Under the pieces are notes generated by a model. That model was not told the origin of the DNA, ran no database searches, and saw nothing but the letters and a program-made list of their open reading frames with translations. 64,000 bases of DNA from Algoriphagus sp. (GTDB taxonomy: Bacteria; Bacteroidota; Bacteroidia; Cytophagales; Cyclobacteriaceae): assembly GCA_029945945.1 (NCBI GenBank), contig JAQSDM010000011.1, positions 62,001 through 126,000 on the forward strand, in the 5' to 3' direction. The translations under genes and the position numbers were made by a program. Below, one piece after another: positions 10,731-20,647 of the stretch (its first letter is position 1; each line of letters starts with the position of its first letter).

Positions 10731-11720
10731 TTATTCTTCGTCAAGTTTATACTTTGAAATATCCATACCAAAAGTCAAACTTTTTTCCTGGATGAGTTGC
10801 TCCAATTCAGCGAGAGATTTCTTACCAAAGTTTCTGAATTTCATCATGTCAGAAATTTCAAGTTTGGCAAGATCACCCAATGTCTTTACATCAGCAGCTT
10901 TAAGACAATTAAACGCACGTACAGAAAGATCAAGATCGCTCAAAGATGTCTTCAATAGCTTTCTCATGTGAAGGAATTCTTCATCAATCGGCTCTGGTTC
11001 GGCTACACCTGTTGAATCCAAGACCATAGTCTGGTCAGAGAATAACATAAAATGCTGAATCAAGATTTTTGCAGATTCCTGAAGTGCTTTCTCAGGGTGG
11101 ATAGATCCATCCGTAGTTACTTCCAAAATCAATTTCTCAAAGTCAGTTTTCTGCTCAACTCGAGTGTTTTCAACACTATACTTCACATTCTTTATAGGAG
11201 TGAAGATGGCATCGATAGCGATTACTCCAAAAACCTGATCTTTAGGTTTTGATTCATCAGCTGGCATATAGCCTCTTCCTTTTTCTACAGTGAGTTCCAT
11301 TTCGAACGCCTTCGTCTGATCTATATGACAGATGACAAGCTCAGGATTCAAAATATCAAAGGAAGAAGTGAACTTAGCAATGTCCCCTGCAGTGAGAACA
11401 GACTGATTTTTAATCTCTACAGTGATTTTTCCGTCGAAAGCTTCGTGAACTTTCTTGAATCTCACTTGCTTCAAATTCAAAATAATATCAGTTACGTCTT
11501 CAACTACACCTTCAATGGTGGAAAACTCATGCACTACACCAGGTATTTTGATTGAAGTGATGGCATATCCCTCCAAGGAAGAAAGCAATATTCTTCTCAG
11601 GGCGTTACCGATAGTAACTCCATAGCCTTTTTCGAGTGGTTTGAAGGTGAATAAGCCATGAAAGTCATCGGCTTTCTCCATCACCACTTTCTCTGGCATT
11701 TGAAATGCTAGTATGGACAT
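10731..11720 (-). CDS. rpoA: RNA polymerase alpha subunit
   Basis: Platform for polymerase assembly and contact point for activators. The 329 residues split into the N-terminal dimerisation domain (about 1-230, with [14 protein letters not shown]) and the C-terminal DNA- and activator-binding domain (about 255-320, with [18 protein letters not shown] and FGKKSLAEL), joined by a flexible acidic linker. Both domains are intact. It sits in the classic rpsM-rpsK-rpsD-rpoA-rplQ order. Confidence 0.98.
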   Translation of the reverse strand: MSILAFQMPEKVVMEKADDFHGLFTFKPLEKGYGVTIGNALRRILLSSLEGYAITSIKIPGVVHEFSTIEGVVEDVTDIILNLKQVRFKKVHEAFDGKITVEIKNQSVLTAGDIAKFTSSFDILNPELVICHIDQTKAFEMELTVEKGRGYMPADESKPKDQVFGVIAIDAIFTPIKNVKYSVENTRVEQKTDFEKLILEVTTDGSIHPEKALQESAKILIQHFMLFSDQTMVLDSTGVAEPEPIDEEFLHMRKLLKTSLSDLDLSVRAFNCLKAADVKTLGDLAKLEISDMMKFRNFGKKSLAELEQLIQEKSLTFGMDISKYKLDEE

Positions 11721-11758
11721 ATATCTCGTTCTTTTTTTAAAAGCTGAAAATATTAAGA

Positions 11759-12364
11759 TTACTTAGAGTAAAGTTCGACAATGAGCTGCTCCTTGATATT
11801 CTCTGGAATATCATTTCTGCTAGGAATACTGACGAATTTGCCGGTCAATGAAGCGCCATCCCACTCTAACCAGGAATATTTATTGACACCTCTACCAGCC
11901 AAGCTGTTTGTAATAGCCTCAAGAGACTTAGATCTTTCTCTTACTGAAACTATATCACCCGGCTTAAGGGTAAATGAAGGAATGTTTACAACATCACCGT
12001 TCACAAGCAAGTGTTTGTGAGAAACGAGTTGTCTTGCACCTCTTCTTGTTGGGGCGATACCCAATCTGTACACGGTGTTGTCCAATCTAGCTTCAAGAAG
12101 CTGAAGGAGGTTTTCACCAGTGATACCGGTTTTTCTGGAAGCAATACCAAACATTTTGGCAAATTGTCTTTCCAAAACACCATAGATGTATTTAGCTTTT
12201 TGCTTTTCAGCAAGTTGGATTGCATATTCAGACTGCTTCTTTCTTCTACCTTTTCCGTGTTGTCCCGGACCGTAGTTCTTCTTCTGAAGTGCCTTGCTAT
12301 GCCCCTCGATAGGCTCACCAAATTTTCTGGCGATCTTTGCTTTAGGACCTGTATATCTAGCCAT
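11759..12364 (-). CDS. rpsD: 30S ribosomal protein S4
   Basis: Primary 16S rRNA-binding protein that nucleates assembly of the small-subunit body; in E. coli it also represses its own operon. The 201 residues show the S4 RNA-binding domain ([30 protein letters not shown]). The N-terminal segment lacks the zinc-binding cysteines found in some S4 proteins. Position between rpsK and rpoA is standard. Confidence 0.97.
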   Translation of the reverse strand: MARYTGPKAKIARKFGEPIEGHSKALQKKNYGPGQHGKGRRKKQSEYAIQLAEKQKAKYIYGVLERQFAKMFGIASRKTGITGENLLQLLEARLDNTVYRLGIAPTRRGARQLVSHKHLLVNGDVVNIPSFTLKPGDIVSVRERSKSLEAITNSLAGRGVNKYSWLEWDGASLTGKFVSIPSRNDIPENIKEQLIVELYSK

Positions 12365-12382
12365 TCTATTACAATTTTATAA

Positions 12383-12781
12383 TTAAACTCTTCTACGCTT
12401 AGGTGGACGACAGCCATTATGTGGCATTGGAGTCACGTCAGTAATGATAGTCACATCCAATCCTACATTTTGCAATGTTCTGATCGCAGATTCACGACCA
12501 GCACCGGGACCTTTTACAAATACTTCGATTTTTCTCAAACCTAAGTCAAATGCTACTTGTCCGCAGTTTTGAGCGGCCATCTGAGCAGCGTAAGGAGTAT
12601 TTTTCTTTGAACCTCTGAAACCCATTTTACCGGCAGAAGCCCAAGAGATCACTTGACCTGCATTATTGGTAATAGAGATGATGATATTATTGAAGGAAGC
12701 TCTAATGTGAGCCTGACCTACAGCTTCTACCTTTACTACTCTTTTTTTACCCTTTGCTTTATCGTTTCTTTTCTGAGCCAT
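12383..12781 (-). CDS. rpsK: 30S ribosomal protein S11
   Basis: Small-subunit platform protein near the mRNA exit. The 132 residues are typical: a basic N-terminus, the core motif [18 protein letters not shown] and the basic end [11 protein letters not shown] that contacts 16S rRNA. The gene lies 15 bases after rpsM and 18 bases before rpsD. Confidence 0.97.
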   Translation of the reverse strand: MAQKRNDKAKGKKRVVKVEAVGQAHIRASFNNIIISITNNAGQVISWASAGKMGFRGSKKNTPYAAQMAAQNCGQVAFDLGLRKIEVFVKGPGAGRESAIRTLQNVGLDVTIITDVTPMPHNGCRPPKRRRV

Positions 12782-12796
12782 AATCTAAATCAGGTT

Positions 12797-13174
12797 TTAT
12801 TTAGTTGCTTTCTTTTTGTTGGCAACTGTCTTTCTCTTGCCCTTCCTTGTTCTGGCGTTGTTCTTGGTATGTTGACCACGAACAGGAAGCCCTTTTCTAT
12901 GTCTTAAACCTCTGTAGCAACCGATGTCCATCAGTCGCTTGATGTTCAATTGGACCTCTGATTTCAGTACTCCTTCAGTTCTGAATTCTTCGGCAATAAG
13001 AGTACGGATGGCAGTTGATTCTTCATCATTCCATTCGCCTGCTTTTTTGTCGAAAGAGATACCGGCCTTGCTCAGGATGGCTTGAGCTGAGCTTCTACCA
13101 ATACCGAAGATATAGGTAAGTCCAATCTCGCCACGTTTATTGTCTGGTATGTCTACACCTGCAATTCTAGCCAT
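12797..13174 (-). CDS. rpsM: 30S ribosomal protein S13
   Basis: Head protein of the small subunit that contacts the large subunit and P-site tRNA. The 125-residue sequence starts [19 protein letters not shown], has the helix-two-turn-helix [13 protein letters not shown], the [14 protein letters not shown] motif and a lysine-rich tail that reaches the decoding centre. It follows rpmJ by 4 bases. Confidence 0.97.
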   Translation of the reverse strand: MARIAGVDIPDNKRGEIGLTYIFGIGRSSAQAILSKAGISFDKKAGEWNDEESTAIRTLIAEEFRTEGVLKSEVQLNIKRLMDIGCYRGLRHRKGLPVRGQHTKNNARTRKGKRKTVANKKKATK

Positions 13175-13178
13175 AATC

Positions 13179-13295
13179 TTAACCTTGTCTTTGTTTATAC
13201 TTAGGATTCTTCTTGTTGATCACGTAAAGTACTCCGTTCCTTCTGATCAACTTACAGTCAACACTTCTTTTTTTAATAGATGTCTTTACTTTCAT
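13179..13295 (-). CDS. rpmJ: 50S ribosomal protein L36 (zinc-free form)
   Basis: A 38-codon gene read by eye: it begins [19 protein letters not shown] and ends NPKYKQRQG, the standard L36 ends. L36 fixes rRNA helices in the large subunit. Only one cysteine remains (Cys14); the other zinc ligands of the usual CxxC...C...H ribbon are replaced (Ser11, Asn and Lys positions), so this is the form that does not bind zinc. It sits between infA (6 bases away) and rpsM, where L36 is normally found. Confidence 0.95.
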   Translation of the reverse strand: MKVKTSIKKRSVDCKLIRRNGVLYVINKKNPKYKQRQG

Positions 13296-13301
13296 GTCAG
13301 T

Positions 13302-13520
13302 CTATTTATATCTATACACTATTCTACCTTTTGATAAATCGTACGGAGACAACTCTAATTTTACTCTGTCTCCTGGAAGAATTTTAATATAATTCATCCT
13401 CATTTTACCGGAAATATGAGCAATAAGCTGATGTCCATTTTCCAGTTCCACTTTAAACATCGCATTGGACAATGCTTCCGTAATGGTCCCGTCCTGTTCT
13501 ATTGATGTCTGTTTCGCCAT
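13302..13520 (-). CDS. infA: Translation initiation factor IF-1
   Basis: A 72-residue single OB-fold (S1-like) protein that binds the ribosomal A site during initiation and helps IF-2 and IF-3. The sequence is close to canonical: [39 protein letters not shown] and [15 protein letters not shown]. It lies one base after map and just before rpmJ. Confidence 0.97.
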   Translation of the reverse strand: MAKQTSIEQDGTITEALSNAMFKVELENGHQLIAHISGKMRMNYIKILPGDRVKLELSPYDLSKGRIVYRYK

Positions 13521-13521
13521 A

Positions 13522-14295
13522 TTAGAATTTAAAATTCTCTTCTATGTATTTATGGGTCGTCAAGACCTCTGTTTTGTCTTCAAATATTGCAACCGTGTGC
13601 TCATAGTGTGCAGACGCCTTTCTATCCGCTGTTCGAATAGTCCATCCATCTCGTTCTTGAACAATGTTCCGTGTTCCAAGATTAACCATCGGCTCAATTG
13701 CAATCACCATTCCTGCTTTAAGTGGAACTCCACTCCCTTTCTTCCCATAATTGGGAACTTCTGGGGCTTCGTGAAGATTTCTGCCAATTCCATGTCCGAC
13801 AAGCTCTCTGACTACTGTATAGCCTTTCGCCTCTACAAACTTCTGAATGGCAAATCCAATATCTCCGATTCTATTACCAAAAACAGCTTGCTCAATACCC
13901 AGATAAAGGGAATCTTTGGTAGACTTTAATAAGTCAATAATTGAAGGGGGAACCTCACCAATAGGATACGTATAAGCGGAATCGCTATGAAAACCTTGGT
14001 GAAAGACTCCACAATCTATTGAGATTATATCGCCATCTTTCAATTCATACTGAGACGGAAAACCATGAACAACAACTTCATTCACAGAAATACAAAGTGA
14101 AGAAGGAAAACCATTATACCCTTTAAAAGAAGGTACACCTTGGTGATCCCGGATAAACTCCTCAGCAATTTTATCTAGAAAAGAGGTCTTTACCCCTTCT
14201 TTGACATGCTTGGCTACTTCCCCATGGGCTCTACCAAGAATGTCAGCACTTTTTTTTATCAACTCAACCTCTTCCGAAGTCTTATAATAAATCAT
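13522..14295 (-). CDS. map: Methionine aminopeptidase type I
   Basis: Removes the initiator methionine from new proteins. The 257-residue pita-bread fold has all expected residues: His77 (substrate), metal ligands Asp94, Asp105, His168, Glu201 and Glu232, within [26 protein letters not shown] and AIEPMV. It has no N-terminal extension, as in the bacterial type Ia. The gene follows secY by 2 bases, and no adk lies between them, unlike in many Firmicutes. Confidence 0.97.
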   Translation of the reverse strand: MIYYKTSEEVELIKKSADILGRAHGEVAKHVKEGVKTSFLDKIAEEFIRDHQGVPSFKGYNGFPSSLCISVNEVVVHGFPSQYELKDGDIISIDCGVFHQGFHSDSAYTYPIGEVPPSIIDLLKSTKDSLYLGIEQAVFGNRIGDIGFAIQKFVEAKGYTVVRELVGHGIGRNLHEAPEVPNYGKKGSGVPLKAGMVIAIEPMVNLGTRNIVQERDGWTIRTADRKASAHYEHTVAIFEDKTEVLTTHKYIEENFKF

Positions 14296-14297
14296 TT

Positions 14298-15617
14298 TTA
14301 AGCAACCTGATAATTAGAAGGATTATTCTTCATATTACCGCTTTTCATCATGCCTTCGTAATGTCTCATCAAAAGGTAACTTTCGATTTGTCTCAATGTA
14401 TCCATGATCACACCAATCATAATTAGCAGAGAGGTTCCACCATAGAATTGGGCAAACTCAGTTCCTACTCCTGAGATAATCGCTAAGGCAGGTAAAATTG
14501 CAACAGCAGCTAAAAGAACTGAACCTGGCAGCGTAATTTTTGAAATGATTCCATCAATAAACTCAGCAGTAGGTGCTCCAGGCTTAATACCAGGTACAAA
14601 TCCACCATTACGCTTCATATCTTCAGCAATTTGCTCAGGGTTAACTGTGATTGCCGTGTAGAAGAATGTGAAAACAATAATCAACACAGCAAAAAGCAAA
14701 TTGTATTGCCATGATGTGAAATCACTGAACGTTGCACCTATATAGTTAGCAACATCGCTTTCAGATGCCCAAATCTGAGAAATCAACGCAGGAAGGAACA
14801 TTAGTGATTGAGCGAAAATGATCGGCATAACTCCAGAAGCATTCACCTTTATGGGTATATACTGTCTTTGTCCACCATACACTTTACCACCAACTACTTG
14901 CTTTGCATATTGAACAGGAATTCTTCTGGTAGCTTCTGTCAAGGCAATTACCCCAACTACTACAAAGAATAAGACCAATGCTTCAATTATAAGAAGTAAC
15001 ATTCCAGATGAGCCTTTTTCAAGACCTTCGGCAATGATAGCGCCTGGAAACCTCGAGATAATTCCTATCATGATCAGCATAGAAATACCGTTTCCGATAC
15101 CCTTTTCGGTAATTTTTTCACCAAGCCACATACAAAACATGGTACCTGCTGAAAGTAAAACCAAAGAACTAAACATGAACAAGGAAGTACTTACCATCAC
15201 CGCGCCAGTTGGCAAAATAGTGGCAGTTACATATCCAATTCCTTGTGCAATAGTAATCGCTATTGTCAAAACACGGGTAATCTGATTGATTCTCTTTCTT
15301 CCAGATTCTCCCTCTTTTTGCATTTTCTGAAAATATGGAACTCCGACAGTCAATAACTGCAACACAATGGAAGCAGATATATATGGCATGATACCCAATC
15401 CGAAAATGGAAGCATTACTAAAAGCTCCACCAAGGAAAGTATCAATCAAACCGAAGATTCCCTCCGGAGCTGCACCTAACTTAGAAGGATCTACTCCCGG
15501 AAGAACGATGAAAGAACCTAATCTGAAGATGATCAGAAAACCGATCGTATTCAGGATTCTAACTCTGAGATCTTCGATAGAGAAAATATTCTTAACTGTC
15601 GAAATAAACTTTTTCAT
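14298..15617 (-). CDS. secY: Protein translocase subunit SecY
   Basis: Forms the channel of the Sec translocon in the inner membrane. The 439 residues hold the ten expected membrane segments, beginning with RILNTIGFLIIFRLGSFI, and the motifs FGLGIMPYISASIVLQL (plug/TM2), GIGNGISMLI and GFVPGIKPG. The cytoplasmic loop with RRIPVQYAKQVVGG binds ribosomes and SecA. It sits between rplO and map as usual; its partner secE is upstream at 39,648. Confidence 0.97.
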   Translation of the reverse strand: MKKFISTVKNIFSIEDLRVRILNTIGFLIIFRLGSFIVLPGVDPSKLGAAPEGIFGLIDTFLGGAFSNASIFGLGIMPYISASIVLQLLTVGVPYFQKMQKEGESGRKRINQITRVLTIAITIAQGIGYVTATILPTGAVMVSTSLFMFSSLVLLSAGTMFCMWLGEKITEKGIGNGISMLIMIGIISRFPGAIIAEGLEKGSSGMLLLIIEALVLFFVVVGVIALTEATRRIPVQYAKQVVGGKVYGGQRQYIPIKVNASGVMPIIFAQSLMFLPALISQIWASESDVANYIGATFSDFTSWQYNLLFAVLIIVFTFFYTAITVNPEQIAEDMKRNGGFVPGIKPGAPTAEFIDGIISKITLPGSVLLAAVAILPALAIISGVGTEFAQFYGGTSLLIMIGVIMDTLRQIESYLLMRHYEGMMKSGNMKNNPSNYQVA

Positions 15618-15621
15618 TTAC

Positions 15622-16068
15622 TTAAATCTTGTTTACAGATCCTCCTAGATTTTCAATCGCTGCAACCGCAGTTTCTGAAAACTTATGAGCGGTCACATTC
15701 AATTTGGCTTTCAATTCGCCACCACCAAGGATTTTGATTTTGTCATTTTTTGAAGCAATACCATGAGCAACTAATGCACCTAGGTCGATAACTTCAAGAT
15801 TAAACTCCTCAGCAAGGCCCTGCAAGGTATCCAAATTTACTGGTTTGAACTCTACTCTGTTAAAGCTTTTGAATCCAAATTTAGGTACTCGTCTTTGAAG
15901 TGGCATTTGACCACCTTCAAAACCAATTTTGGACTTATATCCAGATCTTGATTTTGCACCTTTGTGACCTCTTGTAGAAGTACCTCCTCTTCCGGAACCT
16001 GTACCTCTACCTATTCTCTTGCGAGATTTGGTAGATCCATCGGCTGGTTTTAATGTATGCAGTTTCAT
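15622..16068 (-). CDS. rplO: 50S ribosomal protein L15
   Basis: Late-assembly large-subunit protein. The 148 residues have the extended Gly/Arg-rich N-terminus ([20 protein letters not shown]) that threads into 23S rRNA, followed by the globular domain with [15 protein letters not shown]. It lies 2 bases after rpmD and 4 bases before secY. Confidence 0.97.
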   Translation of the reverse strand: MKLHTLKPADGSTKSRKRIGRGTGSGRGGTSTRGHKGAKSRSGYKSKIGFEGGQMPLQRRVPKFGFKSFNRVEFKPVNLDTLQGLAEEFNLEVIDLGALVAHGIASKNDKIKILGGGELKAKLNVTAHKFSETAVAAIENLGGSVNKI

Positions 16069-16070
16069 AA

Positions 16071-16250
16071 TTAAGCTTCTTCAACTTTTACAAGGTGACT
16101 AACTTTTTTTACCATTCCAGCAATCTGCGGAGTGTTTTCCACAATCTTTGATTTGCTGATTTTGCCAAGTCCTAAAGCAACGATAGTAGCTTTCTGATCC
16201 TTTGGTCTGTCAATGGTGCTTTTGGTCTGAGTGATTTTTATCTTTCCCAT
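16071..16250 (-). CDS. rpmD: 50S ribosomal protein L30
   Basis: A 59-residue protein found by translating the gap between rpsE and rplO. It starts [20 protein letters not shown] and contains [11 protein letters not shown] and the usual [13 protein letters not shown] end. The family is about 60 residues, so it is complete. L30 is a small large-subunit protein of ferredoxin-like fold. The start codon lies 5 bases after rpsE, and the stop is 2 bases before rplO. Confidence 0.95.
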   Translation of the reverse strand: MGKIKITQTKSTIDRPKDQKATIVALGLGKISKSKIVENTPQIAGMVKKVSHLVKVEEA

Positions 16251-16255
16251 GATGA

Positions 16256-16774
16256 TTATCCGTTAAAGACTTTGGCCATTTTCACACCTCTCTGTTGAGA
16301 AACTGCAATAGCATCTCTCAATTGAACTAATGCGTCGATGGTAGCTTTTACCACGTTGTGAGGATTTGATGATCCTTTAGATTTAGCCAAAACGTCTGTA
16401 ACGCCAGCACTTTCTAAAACCGCACGCATCGCACCACCGGCAATTACGCCAGTACCTGCAGCAGCTGGTTTGATCAACACAAAACCTCCACCGAATTTAC
16501 CAAGCTGCTCATGAGGGATTGTTCCTTTCAAAACCGGAACTTTCACAAGATTTTTCTTAGCGTCTTCAATACCCTTTGTGATTGCGTCAGTTACTTCATT
16601 GGCTTTACCCAAACCGTAACCTACAACACCCTGGCCATCGCCTACTACTACTATAGCAGAAAAAGAGAATCTTCTACCACCTTTTACCACTTTGGCTACT
16701 CGGTTGATCGCTACTACTTTTTCCTTAAGTTCTGTATCTGTAGCCCGAATGGGCTTTCTTCTTACTTGAGACAT
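16256..16774 (-). CDS. rpsE: 30S ribosomal protein S5
   Basis: Small-subunit protein at the mRNA entry tunnel that affects decoding accuracy. The 172 residues show the double-stranded RNA-binding domain ([19 protein letters not shown], then GLGKANEV) and the C-terminal S5 domain ([20 protein letters not shown]). The loop where spectinomycin-resistance changes occur looks ordinary ([10 protein letters not shown]). It lies 6 bases after rplR. Confidence 0.97.
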   Translation of the reverse strand: MSQVRRKPIRATDTELKEKVVAINRVAKVVKGGRRFSFSAIVVVGDGQGVVGYGLGKANEVTDAITKGIEDAKKNLVKVPVLKGTIPHEQLGKFGGGFVLIKPAAAGTGVIAGGAMRAVLESAGVTDVLAKSKGSSNPHNVVKATIDALVQLRDAIAVSQQRGVKMAKVFNG

Positions 16775-16780
16775 ATAGGA

Positions 16781-17131
16781 TTAAAATTTAAGGCCACCTT
16801 CTCTGGCACCATCTGCCAAAGCTTTCACATTACCATGATACAAGTAGCCATTTCTATCAAATACTACTTCGCTCACACCATTCGCTACTGCTCTTTCCGC
16901 AAGCTTTTTGCCTACTTCTGCAGAAACAGATAATGTTGTGTTGGCTTTAGCTCCAAGTTCTTTGGAAGATGCTTGAGCCAATGTGTGACCTTTAAGATCA
17001 TCAACAAGTTGCGCATATATGCCAGTATTGCTTTTGAAAACTGACAAACGAGGTCTGGAATCAGTACCAGAAATCTTTCTTCTGATACCCTGTTTGATTC
17101 TAAGTCTTCTGGAATTCTTATTAAATGCCAT
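16781..17131 (-). CDS. rplR: 50S ribosomal protein L18
   Basis: Binds 5S rRNA and joins it to the large subunit with L5. The 116 residues contain the basic N-terminus ([15 protein letters not shown]), [20 protein letters not shown] and the C-terminal [24 protein letters not shown] core. It sits 6 bases after rplF. Confidence 0.97.
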   Translation of the reverse strand: MAFNKNSRRLRIKQGIRRKISGTDSRPRLSVFKSNTGIYAQLVDDLKGHTLAQASSKELGAKANTTLSVSAEVGKKLAERAVANGVSEVVFDRNGYLYHGNVKALADGAREGGLKF

Positions 17132-17137
17132 AACCGA

Positions 17138-17695
17138 TTATTTTTTACCGGCAGTTTTACCAGCCTTACGTCTAACTTGTTCACCCACGAAGCGCACACC
17201 TTTCCCTTTATAAGGTTCAACCTTACGAAGAGATTTGATTTTTGCTGCTATTTGACCGATCAATTCCTTGTCAATTGCTTCCAATGTAATGATCGGGTTT
17301 TTACCTTTTGGAGTCTCAGTTTTCAAAGAGACGTTCTGTGGCAATGCAAAGAAAATGTTGTGAGAATAACCAAGACTTAGTTCAAGAACTTGTCCTTGAT
17401 TGGTAGCCTTATAACCTACACCTACAAGCTCCAAGTCTCTTTTGTAACCTTCAGAAACTCCAATGACCATATTATTGATCAATGATCTGTAAAGCCCGTG
17501 CATAGACTTGTGTCTTTTAGAATCAGTTGGTCTTGAAACAACTACTTCTTGACCTTCTACTTTCACCTCAATATCGGGATTCACATCCTGAGTGAGTGTA
17601 CCTTTTGGACCTTTAACAGTGACCAGCCCATGAGCTGACACGTCTACAGTAACACCGCCAGGTATATTTATTGGTTTTTTACCTATTCTAGACAT
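17138..17695 (-). CDS. rplF: 50S ribosomal protein L6
   Basis: Large-subunit protein near the factor-binding centre. The 185 residues form two similar alpha/beta domains; visible markers are SRIGKKPI at the start, ELVGVGYKA between the domains and EPYKGKGVRFVGE in the C-terminal RNA-binding motif, followed by a lysine-rich tail. It follows rpsH by 9 bases. Confidence 0.97.
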   Translation of the reverse strand: MSRIGKKPINIPGGVTVDVSAHGLVTVKGPKGTLTQDVNPDIEVKVEGQEVVVSRPTDSKRHKSMHGLYRSLINNMVIGVSEGYKRDLELVGVGYKATNQGQVLELSLGYSHNIFFALPQNVSLKTETPKGKNPIITLEAIDKELIGQIAAKIKSLRKVEPYKGKGVRFVGEQVRRKAGKTAGKK

Positions 17696-17704
17696 GATAG
17701 TAAA

Positions 17705-18100
17705 TTAATATACGTAGCAAAGTACTTCACCTCCAACACCTTCGGTGCGGGCTTCTTTGTCTGTCATTACACCTTTTGATGTAGAAACGATGGCAATACC
17801 AAGTCCGTTAATGACTCTTGGTAAGCTGTCATGTTTTACATACTTTCTCAAACCTGGAGTACTTACTCTTTTCAGGTTCACGATTGCATTTTGCTTGGTA
17901 GTGGGGCTATATTTCAAAGCGATTTTAATAGTTCCCTGAGGCCCATTATCTTCAAACTTATAATTCTGAATATATCCTTTCTCGTGCAATACTTTCGTGA
18001 TCTCCTTTTTAAGATTGGACGCAGGTATCTCGACTATTCTATGAGAAGCCTTGATGGCATTTCTCAATCTGGTCAGATAATCAGCTATTGGATCAGTCAT
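17705..18100 (-). CDS. rpsH: 30S ribosomal protein S8
   Basis: Primary 16S rRNA-binding protein; in E. coli it represses the spc operon by binding mRNA near rplE. The 131 residues begin [15 protein letters not shown] and end in the RNA-binding region [20 protein letters not shown]. Unlike its neighbours it is preceded by an 83-base gap that holds a likely promoter. Confidence 0.97.
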   Translation of the reverse strand: MTDPIADYLTRLRNAIKASHRIVEIPASNLKKEITKVLHEKGYIQNYKFEDNGPQGTIKIALKYSPTTKQNAIVNLKRVSTPGLRKYVKHDSLPRVINGLGIAIVSTSKGVMTDKEARTEGVGGEVLCYVY

Positions 18101-18138
18101 GGTTTATTTTAAGTCTAGCTCCACCCGAATTGGGCGTG

Positions 18139-18169
18139 CAAAGTTACGAATTGATTTTTAGAATAAAAA
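18139..18169 (-). promoter_or_regulatory. Probable internal promoter before rpsH
   Basis: On the minus strand the -7 box is TAACTTTG (18139-18146) and, 19 bases upstream, TTTT (18166-18169) occupies the -33 position, one mismatch from TTTG. This lies in the only sizeable gap of the rplC-rplQ stretch, 38 bases before the rpsH start codon, and would drive rpsH to rplQ separately. Confidence 0.5.
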
Positions 18170-18183
18170 CTACTGTCGTGATT

Positions 18184-18453
18184 TTACCAGCTGGACTTAG
18201 TGATTCCAGGGATTTTGCCTGCTGAGGCCATTTCCCGGAAAGTAACCCTGTTGATACCGAACTTTCTCATGTAGCCTTTTGGACGACCAGTCAATTTACA
18301 TCTGTTATGTAGTCTAACTGGAGAAGCGTTCTTTGGCAATTTGTCAAGAGCCGCATAATCACCGGCCGCTTTCAGCTCAGCTCTTTTTTTGGCATACTTG
18401 GCTACCAGACCTTCTCTTTTTCTCTCGCGAGCTTTGATGGATTCTCTTGCCAT
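18184..18453 (-). CDS. rpsN: 30S ribosomal protein S14 (long, zinc-free form)
   Basis: Head protein of the small subunit. The 89-residue length and the single Cys in [19 protein letters not shown] mark the longer form that needs no zinc, unlike the 61-residue CxxC type. The C-terminus [21 protein letters not shown] is standard. It follows rplE by 2 bases and is the last gene before the internal promoter. Confidence 0.97.
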   Translation of the reverse strand: MARESIKARERKREGLVAKYAKKRAELKAAGDYAALDKLPKNASPVRLHNRCKLTGRPKGYMRKFGINRVTFREMASAGKIPGITKSSW

Positions 18454-18455
18454 GA

Positions 18456-19016
18456 TTATTCTGGATTATTTTTATTTACGAATGGCATTCCAAAAGCTTT
18501 CAATAATGCCAGGCTTTCTTCATCTGTTTTTGCGGTAGTCACAAAAGTGATATCCATACCAGAGATTCTGTTCACCTTTTCGATGCTGATCTCAGGGAAA
18601 ATAATTTGTTCCGTAACACCCAAAGTATAATTACCTCTTCCATCAAAACCTTTATCAGAAATTCCTTTGAAATCTCTAACTCGTGGCAAAGCAACGGTCA
18701 TCAAACGATCCAAAAATTCATACATCTTGTCTCCTCTAAGAGTAACTTTTGCCCCAATAGGCATTCCTTCTCTCAATTTGAAGTTAGACACCGAAGTCTT
18801 AGCTTTTGTAGATACTGCTCGCTGACCAGTGATCAAAGAAAGTTCTTCTACACCTTGATCAACCAATTTCTTATCTGCTACAGCCGCACCAATACCTTTG
18901 TTAAGCACAATCTTGCTCAACTTAGGAACTTGCATCACTGAAGAGTATTGAAATTTCTCTTTCATAGCCGGAACGATATCGTTCAGGTATTTTTGCTTGA
19001 TTCTTGGATTAGCCAT
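18456..19016 (-). CDS. rplE: 50S ribosomal protein L5
   Basis: Binds 5S rRNA and contacts P-site tRNA and S13. The 186 residues carry [30 protein letters not shown], and [16 protein letters not shown], all family markers. Its first 8 bases overlap the end of rplX, a sign of tight translational coupling. Confidence 0.97.
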   Translation of the reverse strand: MANPRIKQKYLNDIVPAMKEKFQYSSVMQVPKLSKIVLNKGIGAAVADKKLVDQGVEELSLITGQRAVSTKAKTSVSNFKLREGMPIGAKVTLRGDKMYEFLDRLMTVALPRVRDFKGISDKGFDGRGNYTLGVTEQIIFPEISIEKVNRISGMDITFVTTAKTDEESLALLKAFGMPFVNKNNPE

Positions 19017-19353
19017 TGATCACCTCCCCAGTTTTCTTAGAGTATCTCACTAGTTTACCTTTATCGTTAGCCTTACGACCCGTTCTAGTGGTCTCACCAG
19101 TTTTTGGATCTACTAACATTAAGTTACTGATATGCATTCCAGCCTCTTTCTTTTCGATTCCGCCTTGTGGCTTAGCTGCAGTAGGTTTCACATGCTTTGT
19201 AATCATGTTTAGGCCTTCTACGATTGCTCTGCTTTTTGCTTTGTCTACAGAAAGAACTTTGCCTGTTTTTCCTTTGTCATCACCTGCGATCACCTTCACG
19301 GTGTCTCCAGTTTTGATGTGCAGTTTAGTCTGCGTGTTCAATTTTCTTTCCAT
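19009..19353 (-). CDS. rplX: 50S ribosomal protein L24
   Basis: Assembly-initiator protein of the large subunit. The 114 residues begin with the KOW motif ([20 protein letters not shown]) and contain [11 protein letters not shown] and [15 protein letters not shown]. The 3' end overlaps rplE by 8 bases, and rplN ends 2 bases upstream. Confidence 0.97.
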   Translation of the reverse strand: MERKLNTQTKLHIKTGDTVKVIAGDDKGKTGKVLSVDKAKSRAIVEGLNMITKHVKPTAAKPQGGIEKKEAGMHISNLMLVDPKTGETTRTGRKANDKGKLVRYSKKTGEVING

Positions 19354-19355
19354 GA

Positions 19356-19724
19356 TTACAATACTTCTGGGGCCAGGGAAACGATTTTCATAAACTGCTT
19401 CTCCCTCAATTCTCTGGCAACTGGGCCGAAAATACGAGTGCCTCTTGGCTCGTCGTTGTTGTTCAACAACACAGCAGCATTATCTTCAAATCGGATATAA
19501 GAACCGTCTTTTCTTCTTATTTCTTTTTTGGTGCGTACGATAACCGCTTTAGAAACGGTACCTTTTTTCATATTGCTGGATGAAAGGGCTGATTTTACAG
19601 TAACGACTACTTTGTCACCGATAGAAGCGTAACGCTTCCCAGTACCACCCAATACACGTATAACCAATACCTCTTTGGCACCGGAATTATCCGCCACACT
19701 TAGTCTGGATTCTTGTTGTATCAT
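19356..19724 (-). CDS. rplN: 50S ribosomal protein L14
   Basis: Five-stranded barrel protein at the subunit interface. The 122 residues match the family length and show [34 protein letters not shown] and [13 protein letters not shown]. It lies 2 bases after rpsQ. Confidence 0.98.
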   Translation of the reverse strand: MIQQESRLSVADNSGAKEVLVIRVLGGTGKRYASIGDKVVVTVKSALSSSNMKKGTVSKAVIVRTKKEIRRKDGSYIRFEDNAAVLLNNNDEPRGTRIFGPVARELREKQFMKIVSLAPEVL

Positions 19725-19726
19725 GA

Positions 19727-19990
19727 TTACTTAGCCCTTTCTATAATTTCAACTACTCTCCAACGTTTATTCTTACTCAGCGGACGAGTTTCACTGATTT
19801 TAACGATGTCACCTGGGTTACACTCGTTTTTCTCGTCATGAGCCATAAATTTGGTCGTCTTGGCAACAAACTTACCATAGATACCGTGCTTCACACGACG
19901 CTCTACAGCTACAGTGATGGATTTATCCATCTTGTTGCTCACCACTTTACCAACTCTTTCTTTTCGAAGATTTCTCTCTATCGTAGCCAT
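19727..19990 (-). CDS. rpsQ: 30S ribosomal protein S17
   Basis: Primary 16S rRNA-binding OB-fold protein. The 87 residues contain [20 protein letters not shown] and [19 protein letters not shown], both diagnostic. It lies 19 bases after rpmC. Confidence 0.97.
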   Translation of the reverse strand: MATIERNLRKERVGKVVSNKMDKSITVAVERRVKHGIYGKFVAKTTKFMAHDEKNECNPGDIVKISETRPLSKNKRWRVVEIIERAK

Positions 19991-20009
19991 TTTCTTTTCT
20001 GTTAGCTAG

Positions 20010-20192
20010 TTATTTGGCAGTCAGGGCTGTCTTCAATCTTGCGATTAAGCGCTTAGACTCACGGATTCTGTTAGGATTCTCTATAGGAGTAATCGAATGA
20101 GCAAACCTAAGTTTGGTCAGATTCTCCTTTTCAGCAACGATTCGCTCGGCTGTTTCACTTGCGGAAAGTGATTTTATCTCAGTGTTTTTCAT
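20010..20192 (-). CDS. rpmC: 50S ribosomal protein L29
   Basis: A 60-residue two-helix protein at the peptide exit tunnel that helps dock trigger factor and SRP. I start at the ATG at 20192 (MKNTEIKSLSASE), because a longer frame from 20228 would overlap rplP and add unrelated residues. Family markers are LTKLRFAHSITPIENPNRIR and the basic C-terminus. Confidence 0.95.
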   Translation of the reverse strand: MKNTEIKSLSASETAERIVAEKENLTKLRFAHSITPIENPNRIRESKRLIARLKTALTAK

Positions 20193-20199
20193 AGTCTTA

Positions 20200-20619
20200 T
20201 TATTCTGCAAAATCTCTACGAACAACAAATCTGGTACTTACTGGAAGTTTCTGCTGCGCAAGTCTCAACGCCTCCTGAGCGGTCTCCAAGCTCACGCCTG
20301 TAGCTTCGAAAAGGATCGTTCCTGGCTTTATTACTGCTACCCAATATTCAGGAGCACCTTTACCTTTACCCATACGTACTTCTGCAGGTTTCTTGGTGAT
20401 AGGTTTGTCAGGGAAAATCCTTATCCAAACCTGACCTTCTCTTTTCATCGCTCTCGTCATGGCGATACGAGCTGCCTCGATCTGACGGGAGGTGATCCAT
20501 CCTGGCTCCAGGGATTTGATGCCAAAGTTGCCAAAAGAAAGCTCGTGCCCTCTTGTAGCAAGACCTTTGACACGGCCCTTATGCATTTTCCTATATTTAG
20601 TTCTTTTTGGCTGTAACAT
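20200..20619 (-). CDS. rplP: 50S ribosomal protein L16
   Basis: Helps organise the A site and the peptidyl transferase region. The 139 residues start [16 protein letters not shown] and include [19 protein letters not shown] and [12 protein letters not shown]. It lies 28 bases after rpsC and 7 bases before rpmC. Confidence 0.98.
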   Translation of the reverse strand: MLQPKRTKYRKMHKGRVKGLATRGHELSFGNFGIKSLEPGWITSRQIEAARIAMTRAMKREGQVWIRIFPDKPITKKPAEVRMGKGKGAPEYWVAVIKPGTILFEATGVSLETAQEALRLAQQKLPVSTRFVVRRDFAE

Positions 20620-20647
20620 GATTTCTCACTTAGTCGGTGAAAATTAG

